Positions 1 through 11,529 are shown, numbered from the stretch's first letter. The stretch: DNA of 64,000 bases from Vicugna pacos (GCF_048564905.1 NC_133014.1:11541136-11605135), one strand, 5' to 3'. A program made the numbers and translations. Notes: a model not told the origin generated them from the letters alone.

Positions 1-31
1 AATACTCACTGACCCGTGGCCCCGGGGAGGA

Positions 32-59
32 GGTTTTTGTTCGAGGCTGAATCACTGTG
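32..59 (-). promoter_or_regulatory. 12-RSS of the IGKV4-like gene
   Basis: Read on the minus strand, the heptamer CACAGTG (53-59) is consensus, the spacer is exactly 12 bp (41-52) and the nonamer is ACAAAAACC (32-40). It abuts the last V codon. It pairs with 23-spacer J signals under the 12/23 rule. Confidence 0.95.
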
Positions 60-609
60 AGTGGAGCACTATAACCCTGCTGGCAGTAATACACTGCCAC
101 GTCTTCAGGCTGGAAGCTGCTGATGGTAAGAGTGAAATCTGTTGTGGACCCACTGCTGCTGAATCGATCAGGGACCCCCGATTCTCGGGTGGATGCCCAG
201 TAGATGAGCAGCCTAGGAGACTGTCCAGGTCTCTGCTGGTACCAAGCTAAGTAGTTTTTCTGGTTGGAGCTGTATAACACACTCTGGCTGGACTTACAAT
301 TGATGGTGACCTTCTCTCCTGCAGACGCAGTCACGGAGCTGGGAGACTGGGTCATCACGATGTCCCCAGAGACACCTGCAATCATAACAGACAGTGACCA
401 TACATTGCATCATTAATATATTGAAATATACATCTTAAATATGTAGGTTTTCTTACTTATCTAAAGTAATGAGACAGTTTTAGATGAAATGCTATATTTA
501 TTCTGCATGTAAAAATCATTTTCCAATTTCATAAAGGTATTTCTCCTCTAAACCTCTCACCTGAGACCCAGAGCATCAGGAAGGTGAGGAGGCGTGTCTG
601 TGGCCCCAT
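60..609 (-). CDS. IGKV4-like: Immunoglobulin kappa variable gene, IGKV4-like, intact
   Basis: Variable domain of the antibody kappa light chain; secreted or membrane-bound with a heavy chain in B cells. The leader exon (561-609, 49 nt) encodes [17 protein letters not shown] and has a GT donor. The V exon (60-375) follows an AG acceptor, and the mature protein starts [19 protein letters not shown]. Visible landmarks are first Cys in INCKSS, a long CDR1 ([12 protein letters not shown]), FR2 [20 protein letters not shown], ending in [11 protein letters not shown]. The long CDR1 and the WASTRES CDR2 are hallmarks of human IGKV4-1. There are no stops or frameshifts, and a 12-RSS follows directly. 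Oddities are [11 protein letters not shown] in FR3, where two glycines usual in this loop are Ser and Thr. It points away from J, so it would rearrange by inversion, as human IGKV4-1 does. Likely functional. Confidence 0.95.
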
Positions 610-663
610 CTTGCTGCTGCTCACCTGTCTGGTGCACTCAGGCCGCGTCTCCAGGAAGCCCCA

Positions 664-714
664 TTAATAAGAGCTCTGAGCAGCCAGCCTAGGACCACTG
701 TTGTCTATGCAAAG
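664..714 (-). promoter_or_regulatory. IGKV4-like promoter: octamer variant and TATA-like box
   Basis: A 7/8 match to the Ig octamer (CTTTGCAT on the minus strand, 707-714) lies about 100 bp upstream of the ATG. A TATA-like TTATTAA lies at 664-670. This spacing is normal for V-kappa promoters; Oct-1/Oct-2 with OCA-B bind such octamers. Confidence 0.7.
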
Positions 715-2943
715 CATCAGAGTATGAAACCAAAAGTGCCCGTGCAGTCAGGCGTGAAGGCAAAAAAATGGAAAGGAGACAAAAGTATCATTATCTTAGG
801 AAATGTGATTTCATGACTACAAGAAATCGACTTAAAACTATAATTTAAATATTAGTGAAATAGGGAATTAGAGTAAAATAGGTGAGCAAAAATTTCCAGC
901 TACAAAACAAATGAATCACGGGGTTGAAATGCACAGCATAGAGAATATAGTCAATAATAATGTGGTATCTTTGTATGGCAACAGAGTAAAACTAGACTTG
1001 TCCTAGTCATTGTTTAGTGATGTATAGAAATACTGAATTACTCTATTGTACACCAGGAACTAACATAGTACTGTAGGTCAATTATACTTCAAAAAGGAAA
1101 CAAACAAGCTCTTAGAAATAGAGATCAGATCTGTGGTTCCCAGAGGCAGAGAGTGGATGAAATGGTCAAAAAACACAGACTTCCAGTTACAAGTACTAGG
1201 GATGTAATGTACAACATGACTAATATCATTACCACTTCAGTGTATTATATGTGAACATTGCGAAGCGAATAAATCCTAGGAATTTTATTACAAGGAAAAT
1301 TTTTTTAATGTTGCATGTATATGAGATGATGAGTGTTCGCTAAACTTACTGTGGTAATCAAGTCAAATCGTTACGCTGTACACCTTGAACTTACCCAGGG
1401 CTCTGCGTGAATTATATCACAATAAAGCTTCAAGAAAAAAAATCATAACTTTCAATACAGTCCAGCAAGTTTTCAAATCGTAAAATATTCTTAGCATCCA
1501 CTCTTTTCTTTCAGACCAGATGCAGTCAACATGAACACGTAAGTTTACTCTCACAATGGGACGTAGCTTGTATTTTGAGCATGTGATTTCAGAACCTAAT
1601 GGAAACATATAAATATGGTGTAAAAACGTGGAATATATTTACGCCACCAAACAGAATGAGGATATAGTGCACAGATTTCTATCTCTATCTCAGACTCTCT
1701 TTTGAATTTTAAATTAAGTATTAGAAGTTCCTCTTGTACAGCGCTTAGACATCTCAATATACTCAAAAGCAAACCTCCCCTATTTCCCGCAACACAAATG
1801 CTCTCTCAGAAAGTGAGGCGCTAGGTCTTTGTGAATCAGCCTGGTCGCTGCTGTTTTGGTCACCCAGTCTCTCGGATTGCGTGCCCAGTCCTCCCCAAAG
1901 TAGCTCTGTCACTAACAGACCTACGGTGTAACAGCACCTCCTGGCGGTAGTTGGTGAAAAAGCTTCAGTTCCTGAGGTCTGCTAAAGCAGTTCGTCGTCA
2001 CTCTCACATAAAATCAAAAATATTTATAGAATTATGCCAGTAACCGTAGCATAAACTTTCCTAGGCAGAGCACATTTTGAACGAATCGAACAGAACCTCG
2101 GGCCTCAGAGAGCTTTCAGTTTAATGGAAGAGTCAGACATTAAGGAAATAAGTAACATTCTTCCTGCGGCCCCTACTCACTCCGTCTGAGATCCCTCCCC
2201 CTGAAGCAACGTCATTATTCAAGACGATCGGGGCAATGGGAGTCTAAGTTCATTCAGTGTATATTCATCCCTCAAAATAAACGGAGTCAGAAGAATAGGG
2301 AACAAATCGGCGCAATGGGTTGAAAACACGTTTCCTGGAAAAATTCAGTCCATTGTAGTCTCATCAATTGCTAGGTATTCAAATCACCTTTTAAGGATGA
2401 ACAATGGCCTTTCAATGCATCCTGTCCCTGCAGCATGAAACCACCCAAAGCACAGGTCAGTAGCGAGAATAGATATTCTGGCACTGTATAGAAAAATCAA
2501 ATGTACCCAGTTTTAACAGTTTTATTAAACATGGTAAAAGATGCTCTATTTTTAGTGACTGTCACTTTCTTTTGCTTTACACTTCTCCATTTTTCCTTGG
2601 GAAATGAAGTTTTCCTGAGCTAAAGGGCAGAAGGGAGCGTTTAGCCTTTACACCCCTTGAATTTACAGTGACTACTCCCTGAAGCTCTTTATCTTTTCCT
2701 CCTATAATCCTAGCTCAGCTCTTCGATTGTGGATGACAGAGTTCATGTGTGTGTTTTTTCCACTAAAGCATCTATGTTACCTTTTCAAAGCTTTCAAAAG
2801 CTATCTGGTCAGCTGCTTTTAGAAATGCCGATTGCAAGCCAATGTACAGCAGACTAGCCTCTCAGAGAAGCCGTTTACTTGACTGCAATGATCTGCAGTG
2901 ACCTGTCAAAGGATGCTCATTTCCTAAGCTTAACCACAGGGAG
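715..2943. other. Intergenic, old L1 relics, no gene
   Basis: No gene is recognised. About 890-1100 and 1110-1440 read like 3' ends of old L1M-type LINEs on the plus strand: each ends with a degenerate 'tacaccttgaact...ttatacttcaa' or '...ttatatcacaataaa' tail. The rest is unassigned AT-moderate sequence. Confidence 0.5.
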
Positions 2944-3440
2944 GGAATCTCAGATATCTGATGGAATGTGAGGAATGGACATCACGTATGATCAAGAAGC
3001 ACGTAGGCAGTGGGGTGGGAAGGAATAAACAGGGAGTTCGAGATTTGCAGATACTGACTGGTATATACATATATAATACACAAACAAGTTTATACTGTAC
3101 AGCACAGGGAAATATATTCAGTATCTTGTAGTAGGTCACGGTGAAAAAGAAAACTACAAGGCACTGATGAAAGAAATTGAAGACATATGAACAGATGGAA
3201 AGATACACCGTGTTCTAGGATTGGAAGATCAATACTGTTAAAATGACTGTACTGCCCAAGACAATTTACAGAGTGAACACAATCCCTATCAAATTACCAA
3301 TGGCATTTTTCACAGAACTGGAACAAAAAATTTTTAAATTTGTATGGAAACACAAAAGACCCTTAATAGTCAAAGCACTCTTGAGAAGGAACAGAGCAAG
3401 AGGAATCAGGTTCCCTGACTTCAGGATGTCCAATCTATGA
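2944..3440 (+). repeat. LINE-1 fragments: 3' end followed by an ORF2 piece
   Basis: 2944-3150 matches the artiodactyl L1 3' end (the tract containing 'tatactgtacagcacaggga' seen in many copies here). It passes directly into an ORF2 piece at about 3150-3440. That piece translates to [20 protein letters not shown] and continues through [19 protein letters not shown], the conserved late part of L1 reverse transcriptase ORF2. The order is 3' end first, then ORF2, so this is two insertions or a rearrangement rather than one simple copy. It is truncated and inactive. Confidence 0.85.
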
Positions 3441-4596
3441 AGCAATACTTTTAGTCCACGTGACATGCCCTGTGTTTTCTATTCTGCCATGAGAATGTCT
3501 GGACCATTGGGTGGAGAGCATCTTGCTGGATCCAGCTATGATTTCTGAACGATGAAGATTCATGTAGATCTCTGTGTGGCATTAATACAGCTGTTCCCTT
3601 GAAATGTAGAGAAAGTTTGGGAAAGCCATAGAATTTAACTTCTTTAGGGAAAGGAGCAGATTTATAGGAAATAAGAATCAGAACTAGAGAATGTAACCTA
3701 AAGAGCTGCTCAGTCTATACAAGGCAACATTCCCGGAACAGGCACTCACTACCCCATGTGCACAATTCAGAGGAATGCAAGGATATCCAGGTTGGACTCC
3801 GTGTAGGTCAGGGGTGTGAACATAGGTTTCCTACATTGTTAAGGAGAGAAGGACCTGAGTCTGGGTTAGATGGATGCTTTGGGCAGAATGGTGTGGGGTA
3901 GAGAATACAGACTCACCCAAAGAAGAGTTCTCTGCCTGCATGAACAGTGCCATTGTCTGTCTTCATGATGTGGCATCAGTACCGTGGGGGTCAGAGCCAG
4001 GGTCCTGCTCATCTATGCAGCTGTGGTCATCTTCCCAACCATGTTGTTTGGCCTAACTTGGTGTTATTCTTTGCTAATTCGAACAAAGAATAAGGTGACT
4101 TCTTGGGAAGTGCCCTCGGGAAATATCACTAAGCAAGCAAATGAAAGGTGTATCTGAAAGATAAAGTTCTGATAAACTCCTCCAATCCGTGATTCAATCA
4201 TGCATCAAGGGAGACAGCTAGGCAACTTACTGGTAGAAAGAGGAAAACAGAACCATGGATATCTAATTTTGTTTCCAACAGGCTTATAGCAAACACCGTA
4301 TCTCTGAATCTAGGGGAATAATGAAGTGGGAGGACACAGGAAGGAAATTCTGTGACCAAAGGAGAAAAATTCACCCCTCAGATGGAGTCAACAGGCTTTT
4401 CTGACATTACCGCCTGGGGATGGGTGCTCAAGTGTAGAGAAGAGGAGGCATGTGTTCTCTGCAGCTAGAAGCCCAGCTCCCCGACCCCAGCTGCTTTGCC
4501 TGCGTCTCCCAGCCCACCCTGCTGTCCAGAGCACATATCTATGCTTGAGTCAGTGCTGTGAGGATGATCTGCCTCAGATCTGCCTCCGAGTGGATC
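3441..4596. other. Intergenic, upstream of the IGKV3-like pseudogene
   Basis: No gene is recognised. The last 150 bp should be the old promoter of the downstream V pseudogene; only a weak octamer-like ctttgcct is visible near 4493, and no canonical ATTTGCAT. Confidence 0.4.
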
Positions 4597-4950
4597 ATGG
4601 AAGCCCCAGCTCAGCTTCTCTGCCTCCTGATACTCTGGCTCCCAGGTGAGAGGAGCACGGGCTGGTTCTGCACGTCCGCAAGAACTTTGCCCATGCCGTT
4701 GGGTCCTGCGCGTTTGCTCAGCAAGCACGATAATTAAAGCTCAAAGTAGATCGCCGATCCTAGCGCTGCTGGGAAGACAACAGATATGATCTAGATGATC
4801 TGAATGACTTTTCTATTTTATTTCCTATCCATCAGGGCCACCAGTGTCCCAGCCCGGTTCAGTGGCAGTAGGTCTGGAACAGACTTTACTCTGCCCATCA
4901 GCAGCCTGGAGCCTGAAGATTTTGGCAGATTATCGCTGCTATCAGCATTC
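4597..4950 (+). pseudogene. IGKV3-like pseudogene lacking FR1 to CDR2
   Basis: The leader exon (4597-4645, 49 nt) is intact: MEAPAQLLCLLILWLPG, nearly the human IGKV3 leader, with a GT donor. The expected V exon is missing its FR1, CDR1, FR2 and most of CDR2. Homology resumes at about 4831, at the end of CDR2, with [20 protein letters not shown] and then SSLEPEDF. An extra base near 4925 shifts the frame before the second Cys; in the shifted frame the end reads [11 protein letters not shown] 12-spacer RSS remains. The J orientation is direct. Without the first Cys, Trp and FR2 it cannot make a V domain. The subgroup assignment rests on the leader and FR3. Confidence 0.9.
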
Positions 4951-4978
4951 TGCGGTGATTCAACATGAAACAAAAACC
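4951..4978 (+). promoter_or_regulatory. Degenerate 12-RSS of the IGKV3-like pseudogene
   Basis: Heptamer TGCGGTG (4951-4957) has lost the critical CAC start. The spacer is 12 bp and the nonamer ACAAAAACC (4970-4978) is consensus. Recombination is likely weak or absent. Confidence 0.8.
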
Positions 4979-7063
4979 TCCACTAACCTTTGAGGGTTTT
5001 TGATGGTGCCGTCTGTTTCCTTCATAAGCAGCTGCTGGGTGGTTGCTCAGTTTTAGCACATCTACCTCGATTTGGAAATCTTGAAGTTCTGAACAGTAGG
5101 CCAAATGGACATAGTTGATATTTACAGAGCATTCCATCGGAGAGGTCATAGTGCCAGCATCGCTGTTTGAGGGTGAGGACCTGTCCCCTTGAGAAAGGAG
5201 CCCCTGAAAGTTTGCCATGGGTGTGTGGAGAACACTTGCTCCAATACGTCCCTAAAGGAACTCAGGGCAATTTGCTCAGGCAAATGTGAACTAGGGAAAG
5301 GAAAACAGCCACATCTTCCCAGCAGCGTAAGTTCTCTAACTTTGCCCAGTATCTGCCAGATACCATGTCTGATAAAAGCTGCTTATTTAAAATCGACCAA
5401 CACTTCTCAGTCTGCATAGTATGGATTATGAAATTACTATGCATTTTTACCTCTATTGACTTTCATTATTATGTTTCCATCCTCTGTTAGCTGTAGGCCC
5501 AGTTTCTTTAATAGACATAGGACATTTTCCATTTTCAATTTTTCGTATGTCTATTTTTGGCAAATTTTGCACATGCGTGCATGTACGTTACTCTCTTTTC
5601 CCTGTAGATTTTTATATTTTGGGCCTAAAATTGTTTATAGGGTCTCCTTAACTTTTTCATATCTGTAAGCAATAAGCAAGCTTCTGATCTGTCCATTGTT
5701 ATGTTTTTGTGTAATAAAACAATAAATAAAATGTGGGAAATGTCTACGAAGCATAACTGAGATTCACAGACGAATAAAAAATAAAATCATACTATTTAAT
5801 GCCCAGAACAAAGAGTATGAGGTTACTTCAAAGTTCATGTCACAGCCAGATAAATTATTGCATGATCAAAAGGAGGTACTTGGTGGTATTTAAATTTAAA
5901 TTTAATTTTGTTTATTGATTAAAATTAAAATTAAATTTAAATCAATGTAATCTTTTGTCACCATTCTGTATGTTATAAAAGAGTAAACTGGTATGCTACT
6001 AAAATAATACTGGAAAATCTTTCCCCAAATACATATTATGAAGCTAGTGAGAATTTCACCTGCAGCTAATGCGACTCTGACATCTGGCCCCCAGTGGTTT
6101 ATATTGTTTCATACACAGAATACACTCAACCATTCCAAAGACCTCCAAAAGTCTCATGCCATTACAGCATCAGCTCCAAGTCCAGAATCTCATCTTCTAG
6201 ATCAGATCGAGGTGCAGACGAGGCTCCTTGGTTGTAGTTCCAAAGCACAGATCCTCAAATACAGTTCTTTTCAATTTGTAGATACGTGGATAAAAACACA
6301 AGATACCTTCCTACACATGCTTAACATACAATGGCAAGGCAGGCATATGATAAACCCGTAATCGTCCCTGTTCAAAAAAGAGAGGATGTGGGTGGCACGA
6401 AGGACTCTCCGGTCCACAGCAATCATGTAACCCAGCCAGGCAGATGTTGGAAGATGCTTGATTAGGTCTCAACTGCTGGGAATAATTCACCATGGATGTT
6501 GGCTTAGCTTTGAGTTCTGCCCTCCAGGTCACCCTTTCTTTTTTATAAAAAGGAACAAGTGTTTGCAGCTGAGAAGTACTTGCAGGCTGTTTCCACCCCG
6601 CATAAGTCCTCTCTTCACTCTGTAATGCCTCTGCCCAGTGGCCCTACCTCTAGTTACCAAAAGCAGCTTTCGTTATCAAAGGTCGTATGACCAGGGATGC
6701 AAAACAGAAGCTTCAGTTTCATTGGCAAGGAATACCCCAGCTCCATTACTGCCATTTCTTTCTTAGTGAATGAAATCAGGTAAGCGGAATTCCATCAAGG
6801 AAAAGAAAGGCAGTTATCTTACTTTCCTTTCAAACTGACAGTAGCGGTCCAATTTCCCTTCAGCTTTTTACTTTCCTATTTAGCTATAATTCCCAAGTTT
6901 CCATTTTCAAAGGATGCATGTAATTTTTCTTAAAGGTAGGTTTATGGTGTACAAAGAAAATTATTTCAGGTTCTCCCCAGTATCATTGAGTAGACATTAA
7001 TTCACCAGAGTCAAAAGAAAATAAAAGTTTTTTAATGTAAAAACAAAAACACCTAGCGTAAGA
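4979..7063. other. Intergenic, no gene recognised
   Basis: Unassigned sequence between two V units. The only structure I see is an AT-rich inverted repeat at about 5888-5942, listed separately. Confidence 0.4.
5888..5942. repeat. AT-only inverted repeat
   Basis: Left arm atttaaatttaatttt is mirrored by aaaattaaatttaaat on the right around a loop of about 10-20 bp. It could extrude as a cruciform. No gene context. Confidence 0.7.
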
Positions 7064-7075
7064 AATTATGGTTTG

Positions 7076-7211
7076 TGGAGGAGGAAGAATAGCGCAAGTG
7101 GTAGAGAGCACACTTAGCATGCACGAGGCCCTGGGTTCAATCCCCAGTACCTCCATTAAAAAAATAATTAAATAAACCTAATTACCTCCAACCCCCCCAC
7201 CAAAAAAAATG
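7076..7211 (+). repeat. Camelid tRNA-derived SINE
   Basis: The tRNA-like head has box A-like 'agcgcaagtggtagag' and box B-like 'gggttcaatcccc', followed by the camelid tail 'aataaacctaattacctcc'. It is flanked by a 12-bp target duplication, aattatggtttg, at 7064-7075 and 7212-7223. It lies about 450 bp upstream of the IGKV5-like promoter. Confidence 0.93.
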
Positions 7212-7654
7212 AATTATGGTTTGGTATAACTAATAGGTGTGCACATATTGGAAAAGTAATCGTGGAACCAAGTGTGCAGTTGGAAACAGTGTTAAAGAGA
7301 CTCTTCTCTGGATCCTGTATTCAGCCGTGAGCGAAGTATTGGAATGTGGTCCTGAGTGTGCAACCCAAAGAGACGCCATCGCTGCTCCTATTAGGACTAT
7401 TGCCGTGGGATCTTCCAACCCCGTTTATTTAGCACCAGAATGGCAGAAGATGGGACACTGAGTCCTGCAGAATAACAAAAAGTCTGGTGGCGGAAAAGCA
7501 AAGGAAAGGAAAGATAATGACACTCGCCCAGGAGTTCAGATTTTATTCACAGCCCTACTGAGAGGAAGCAAAGCTGTGATTGCACCATGTGCAGCTCATG
7601 CATGAAGTTTCCCTCTGCCATGTAAACGCTGCCTCCCCATCCCACTACCACATA

Positions 7655-7682
7655 ATTTGCATGTCTCTCCCGCCTACATAAG
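7655..7682 (+). promoter_or_regulatory. IGKV5-like promoter: perfect octamer and TATA-like box
   Basis: A perfect ATTTGCAT octamer (7655-7662) lies 104 bp before the ATG, with TACATAAG (7675-7682) as a TATA-like element. This is the normal V-kappa promoter layout. Confidence 0.88.
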
Positions 7683-7765
7683 CCCTTCAATATCTCTGAA
7701 GCCATATAATGTATGTTGTGCAGCCGATAAGGATACTGACCACACATGAAGCTCGGGCCAAGACA

Positions 7766-8256
7766 ATGGGCTCCCAGGCTCACCTCCTCAGCCTGCTGCT
7801 CCTCTGCATTTCTGGTAAGAGAAATATTTCCTCTTCTCATGGCACATAAGACCTCTGAATCTTGGCTAAAAAAAAAAATTACATTTGTATAAGACATTGA
7901 TTTTTGTCATTCTCTCCAAACAAGCTGGTTTATCTTTTCTGTTTTCCTCCCTAAACAGATAACAGGGCAGAAACAGTCCCCACCCAATCTCCAGCATTAG
8001 CGTCAGCGACTCCAGGAGACAAAGTCACGCTCACCTGCAAAGTCAGCCAAGACACTGATGATGACATAATGTGGTATCAACAGAAACCAGGACAAGCTCC
8101 CAGGCTTATTACTAAATATGATTCTACTGTCATCTCTGGGCTTCCATCCCGGTTCAGTGGCAGTGGGTACGGAACAGACTTTACCCTGACAATTGATAAC
8201 ATGAAATCTGAAGATGCTGCATACTATTTCTGTCAACAAGATGATAATATACCTCT
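7766..8256 (+). CDS. IGKV5-like: Immunoglobulin kappa variable gene, IGKV5-like, intact
   Basis: Kappa light-chain variable domain. Leader exon 7766-7814 (49 nt) encodes MGSQAHLLSLLLLCIS with a GT donor. V exon 7959-8256 follows a pyrimidine-rich acceptor. The mature start AETVPTQSPALASATPGDKV, CDR1 QDTDDD, MWYQQKPGQAPRLI, then SRFSGSGYGTDFTLTI and a YYFCQQDDNIPL end closely follow human IGKV5-2, including the unusual GYGTDF and YYFC. Both Cys and the FR2 Trp are present, with no stop or frameshift. Octamer, splice sites and 12-RSS are all intact. Odd: it lies in direct orientation to J, whereas human IGKV5-2 is inverted. Human 5-2 is a rarely used gene, so expression here is uncertain. Confidence 0.95.
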
Positions 8257-8284
8257 CACAGTGATATACCCAGTTACAAAAACC
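8257..8284 (+). promoter_or_regulatory. Consensus 12-RSS of the IGKV5-like gene
   Basis: CACAGTG (8257-8263), 12-bp spacer, ACAAAAACC (8276-8284). All consensus. Confidence 0.96.
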
Positions 8285-9549
8285 TCCAAATGCCCCGAGT
8301 CGGGTGACCTCAGCTGCTCCTGAAAATGTTCAGTCTGTGGAACGAGGTGACCCACTGGGATTTATAAGGTTTCTTCAAGCACATGCATACCTATTTCCTT
8401 CTCCTATGTGTTTCTTTATTTTCTGCCGCCTCCAATGCTATGTCTGACATACTTAATACAGTCGAGACTATAATGGCCTTTGATCACATTCTCCGCTGTT
8501 TCAATGGTCTCACTCTGAGGCAGAGATAAGTTCAAATGGCCATGTCCCTAGCCTTTGTCACAGCTATCATTTCCACCTCCAAGAAAAAGCAAAGGCGAAG
8601 ATGGATCCAGCTTAGGTTCCAAATTACAGCAGGAAAAGCGAGCTTCCCTCCCCCCCAAGCATGTTCACACGCATCCACACGCTCATTTAGACTCTTCTCT
8701 ACTGACTTCGTTTTCACCAGCTCCTCTTCAGTATTTCCAGTGATACAGGGGAAAGCAAGTGGTCGATACAGGAACTCAGCTTACCCTGGGCGCAGAGCCC
8801 TGAATCCACAGTCTCTCCTTAGATTCCCAAAATTTGTCCTTCCACTCTTTCCCCTTGCTTGCTCTTGAAACAGCGACCTCTAGGCTGTCACTTAATTGGT
8901 ATTTTTTAAGATCTTTGTTTTTTTCGAAACATTTCAGTTCCATCACCCTAAGATTAAAAGGCTATCCCCTATATCCTTGGCATCTGCTAATATCTGGTGA
9001 CTTCGGGGCTTCTCTCCCTTGTCCCACTGCTCAAATTTCACCTGAAATCCCAGGTACTTTTCCAAAGTGTGAGCCTGCGTAAAGGTCAAAGAGATCACCT
9101 TGTATGGTGAATACCCGAGAGACGCTGTGTACCTTCGCCTTCAGACGTTGAGGCAATGCTCTGTCATCAAGCATTTGTTGTTTAAAGGCACCTTGCTTGG
9201 ATCTGAAGGAAAAGCAACCATGGAACCAACCTAACATCCACATTTTACCTCGTCATTCTCGGCCTGTGGCAGCTTTCGTGCTCCTGTTCCACGGCAGCCA
9301 CCAGTGGGAGGAGGTTAGTGTATGCTTGTAAAACTTGTGGCTCCCAGGTCAACTTCAAGGTCTGGCTGAAATCATACCAGACTGTGCAACTTCTACTGAG
9401 CCGTCAGGTTAGTACTTAATAATCGCCAGACAAGGGGAGCGTCGGCTGCAACAACACTATTAAGGAAAGAGACAACTGAATTGCAAACACGGTCATCTTC
9501 CTTATGGATTTTGTGTGGTGAAGGCTAGCAAGGGACATCACACCTAGAA
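8285..9549. other. Intergenic, no gene recognised
   Basis: Read in both strands; no V, exon or repeat family could be named. Confidence 0.35.
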
Positions 9550-9695
9550 ATAATATGCACCAGAATGGAAGCAAATTCTTTCCCAAATCCACTGCCACTG
9601 AACCTGGCAAGAGCCCTGGAGGTCAGGGTGGATTGAGCGATGATCAAAACTTTGAGCATAAGGGCAGACATCTTTGGAATATGCCATTTCAGAGA
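9550..9695 (-). pseudogene. Decayed V-kappa relic (FR2 to FR3)
   Basis: On the minus strand one frame reads LKWHIPKMSALMLKVLIIAQ, then STLTSRALARFSGSGFGKEF. This aligns with the generic V-kappa FR2-CDR2-FR3 pattern L-W-Y-Q-Q-K-P-G-x-x-P-K-L-L-I, followed by A-R-F-S-G-S-G-x-G-x-x-F. The Trp and the RFSGSG loop are kept, while the QQKPG loop is lost. No leader, first Cys, second Cys or RSS could be found. It is older than the other V pseudogenes. The subgroup cannot be assigned. Confidence 0.65.
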
Positions 9696-9927
9696 TTTTC
9701 CGCTTCCTAAAGAGCAGACCAAGAAGCTTAGGTACAGAGCCTCATTCACTCCGACAGCTCTCTTCTACTGCGATTTCTTCACCCTCTTCTGAGGACATAA
9801 CGTAGTCAGCACAACATAAAGGTGATATAACTACGACTTTCTACCCTTAGGAGGTGAATAGAAACATTGGTGTTTGTCAGTTTTTAGAACCAACTCAAGC
9901 ATCATCCTTGCCTAAAGTAACATCTCC

Positions 9928-10074
9928 CAGGGGGAGGGTGGAGCTCAGTGGTGGAGCGTGTGCTTAGCATGCACGAGGTCCTGGGTTCAATCCCCAGTGA
10001 CTCCATTAAAAAAATGATAATTAATAAATAAATAAACCTAACTACCTCCCCCCTCCTCCAAAAAATTAAAACTG
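9928..10074 (+). repeat. Camelid tRNA-derived SINE
   Basis: Near-complete head (gagctcagtggtggagcgtg, then ggttcaatccccag), A-rich tail and the aataaacctaactacctccc block. Imperfect 13-bp duplication at 9915-9927 and 10075-10087. Confidence 0.93.
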
Positions 10075-10889
10075 AAGTAATATCTCTCCCTTTTTCTGGA
10101 ACAGACACCAATAAGACCAGTAAATTGGACGATTAATCTCAAAGACGGTGTGTGTATATATATAAGGTAGTCAGTGTGTGGATTATTCAGTACTTAGCTC
10201 TAAATAAAACTATTAATGTTTATGAACCTTTATTGAGTCTTCCTATGTAAGATGAAACTAGCAGGTGTTAGTGAAAATTCTGACCAGAACATACGACATG
10301 AAGTTCCCCTCCTCTGTGCTGCCCCATTACAGACATATACACAGGTGACACAAAAGTCCATTTCTACCCTAAAGGAATGCATGGGAACCTTGGTTAGTGT
10401 TTTTTTAATATAGATTCATCTATACAAATAGTCTGCAAGCTATTTCCTCAATTAACCTGATGACATAACTGAATTCTTGAGATATATCCACGTGGCATCC
10501 CGTAGAACCCTTTTTCATTAATTGTTGGATTCCATTAGCTAATGTTTTGCTAAGGCTTGCTTTTTTTTTTGCCTATTTATTACAGATTTTGTGTGTAGAC
10601 AGCTCTCTCTTCTTATGTGGCCTTGTCTGGTGTGATATGAAGGTAGTTCTCTCCCTGTGAAATTATTTTGGAACTGTCCCACCCTCCCCTATTTTCTGGA
10701 AGGACAGGATTGGAATTATTATCTCTTTCTAAAATGGTTAAAGATGTGTAAAAAAAAAAAAATTAACAAACAGAAACCTCAATCAAAAAGGGCTGGAGGA
10801 CCAGAAGGGGGAGCTCTCATATCGGGTGATAATAGAACTTTCTCAGTCAAAGAAAAGCCATGGACTCTTAGAAAAAGAAAGAAAAATAC

Positions 10890-11245
10890 CATATGAGATC
10901 GCTTTTATGTTGAATCTAAAAAAAAAAAAAAAAGAACATAAATACAAAACAGAAACAGACTTATAGACACAGAATACAAACTTGTGGTTGCCAGAGGGGA
11001 GGAGGGTGGGAGGGGACAGACTGGGAGTTAGAAATTTGTAGATACTGACAGGCATATGTAGAACAGATAAACAAGATTATACTGTACAGCACAGGGAAAT
11101 ATATACAAGATCTTATGGTAGCTCACAGCGAAAAAGAATGTGACAATGAATGTATGTATGTTCATGTGTAACTGAAAAATCGTGCTCTACACTGAAAATT
11201 GACACAACGCTGTAAACTGACTATAACTCAATTAAAAAAAAAAAG
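10890..11245 (+). repeat. Artiodactyl-type L1 3' end
   Basis: Contains the recurrent tracts 'tatactgtacagcacaggga', 'gaaaaagaatgtgacaatga' and 'ctataactcaattaaaaaaa'. It ends in a poly-A tail near 11,245. A 5'-truncated LINE-1 insertion. Confidence 0.85.
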
Positions 11246-11529
11246 AAAGAAAAAAGAAAAGCCATAGACTCTGTTTGTTCTAACCCACCCAACCTCCTCT
11301 TCCTCCCTGTGAAAGGATTCTCCTTCTCATGCAGGGTGGAGTCTTACATACGTCTTCATGGTTGCAGAGCCCAAATTGCAATTCTCTGCTACCTTTGCTG
11401 GAGAAATATCTGGCAATCTGTTTCAGATCAACAGAAGTCACCAGAGAAGTTTTCCGTCCCTGGAGCTCCTCATGGAAAAGTTTTTAATCCCAAATTCAGC
11501 ATTTTTCATGGACTTAGGATGATTTAAAT

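Noticed and set aside
3243-3440. Short protein with conserved motifs
   Set aside because: It is a late piece of LINE-1 ORF2, not a host gene.
7081-7145. Possible tRNA gene (good A and B box-like sequences)
   Set aside because: It is the head of a camelid SINE. The same sequence with the same tail and target duplications occurs at least seven more times in the window.
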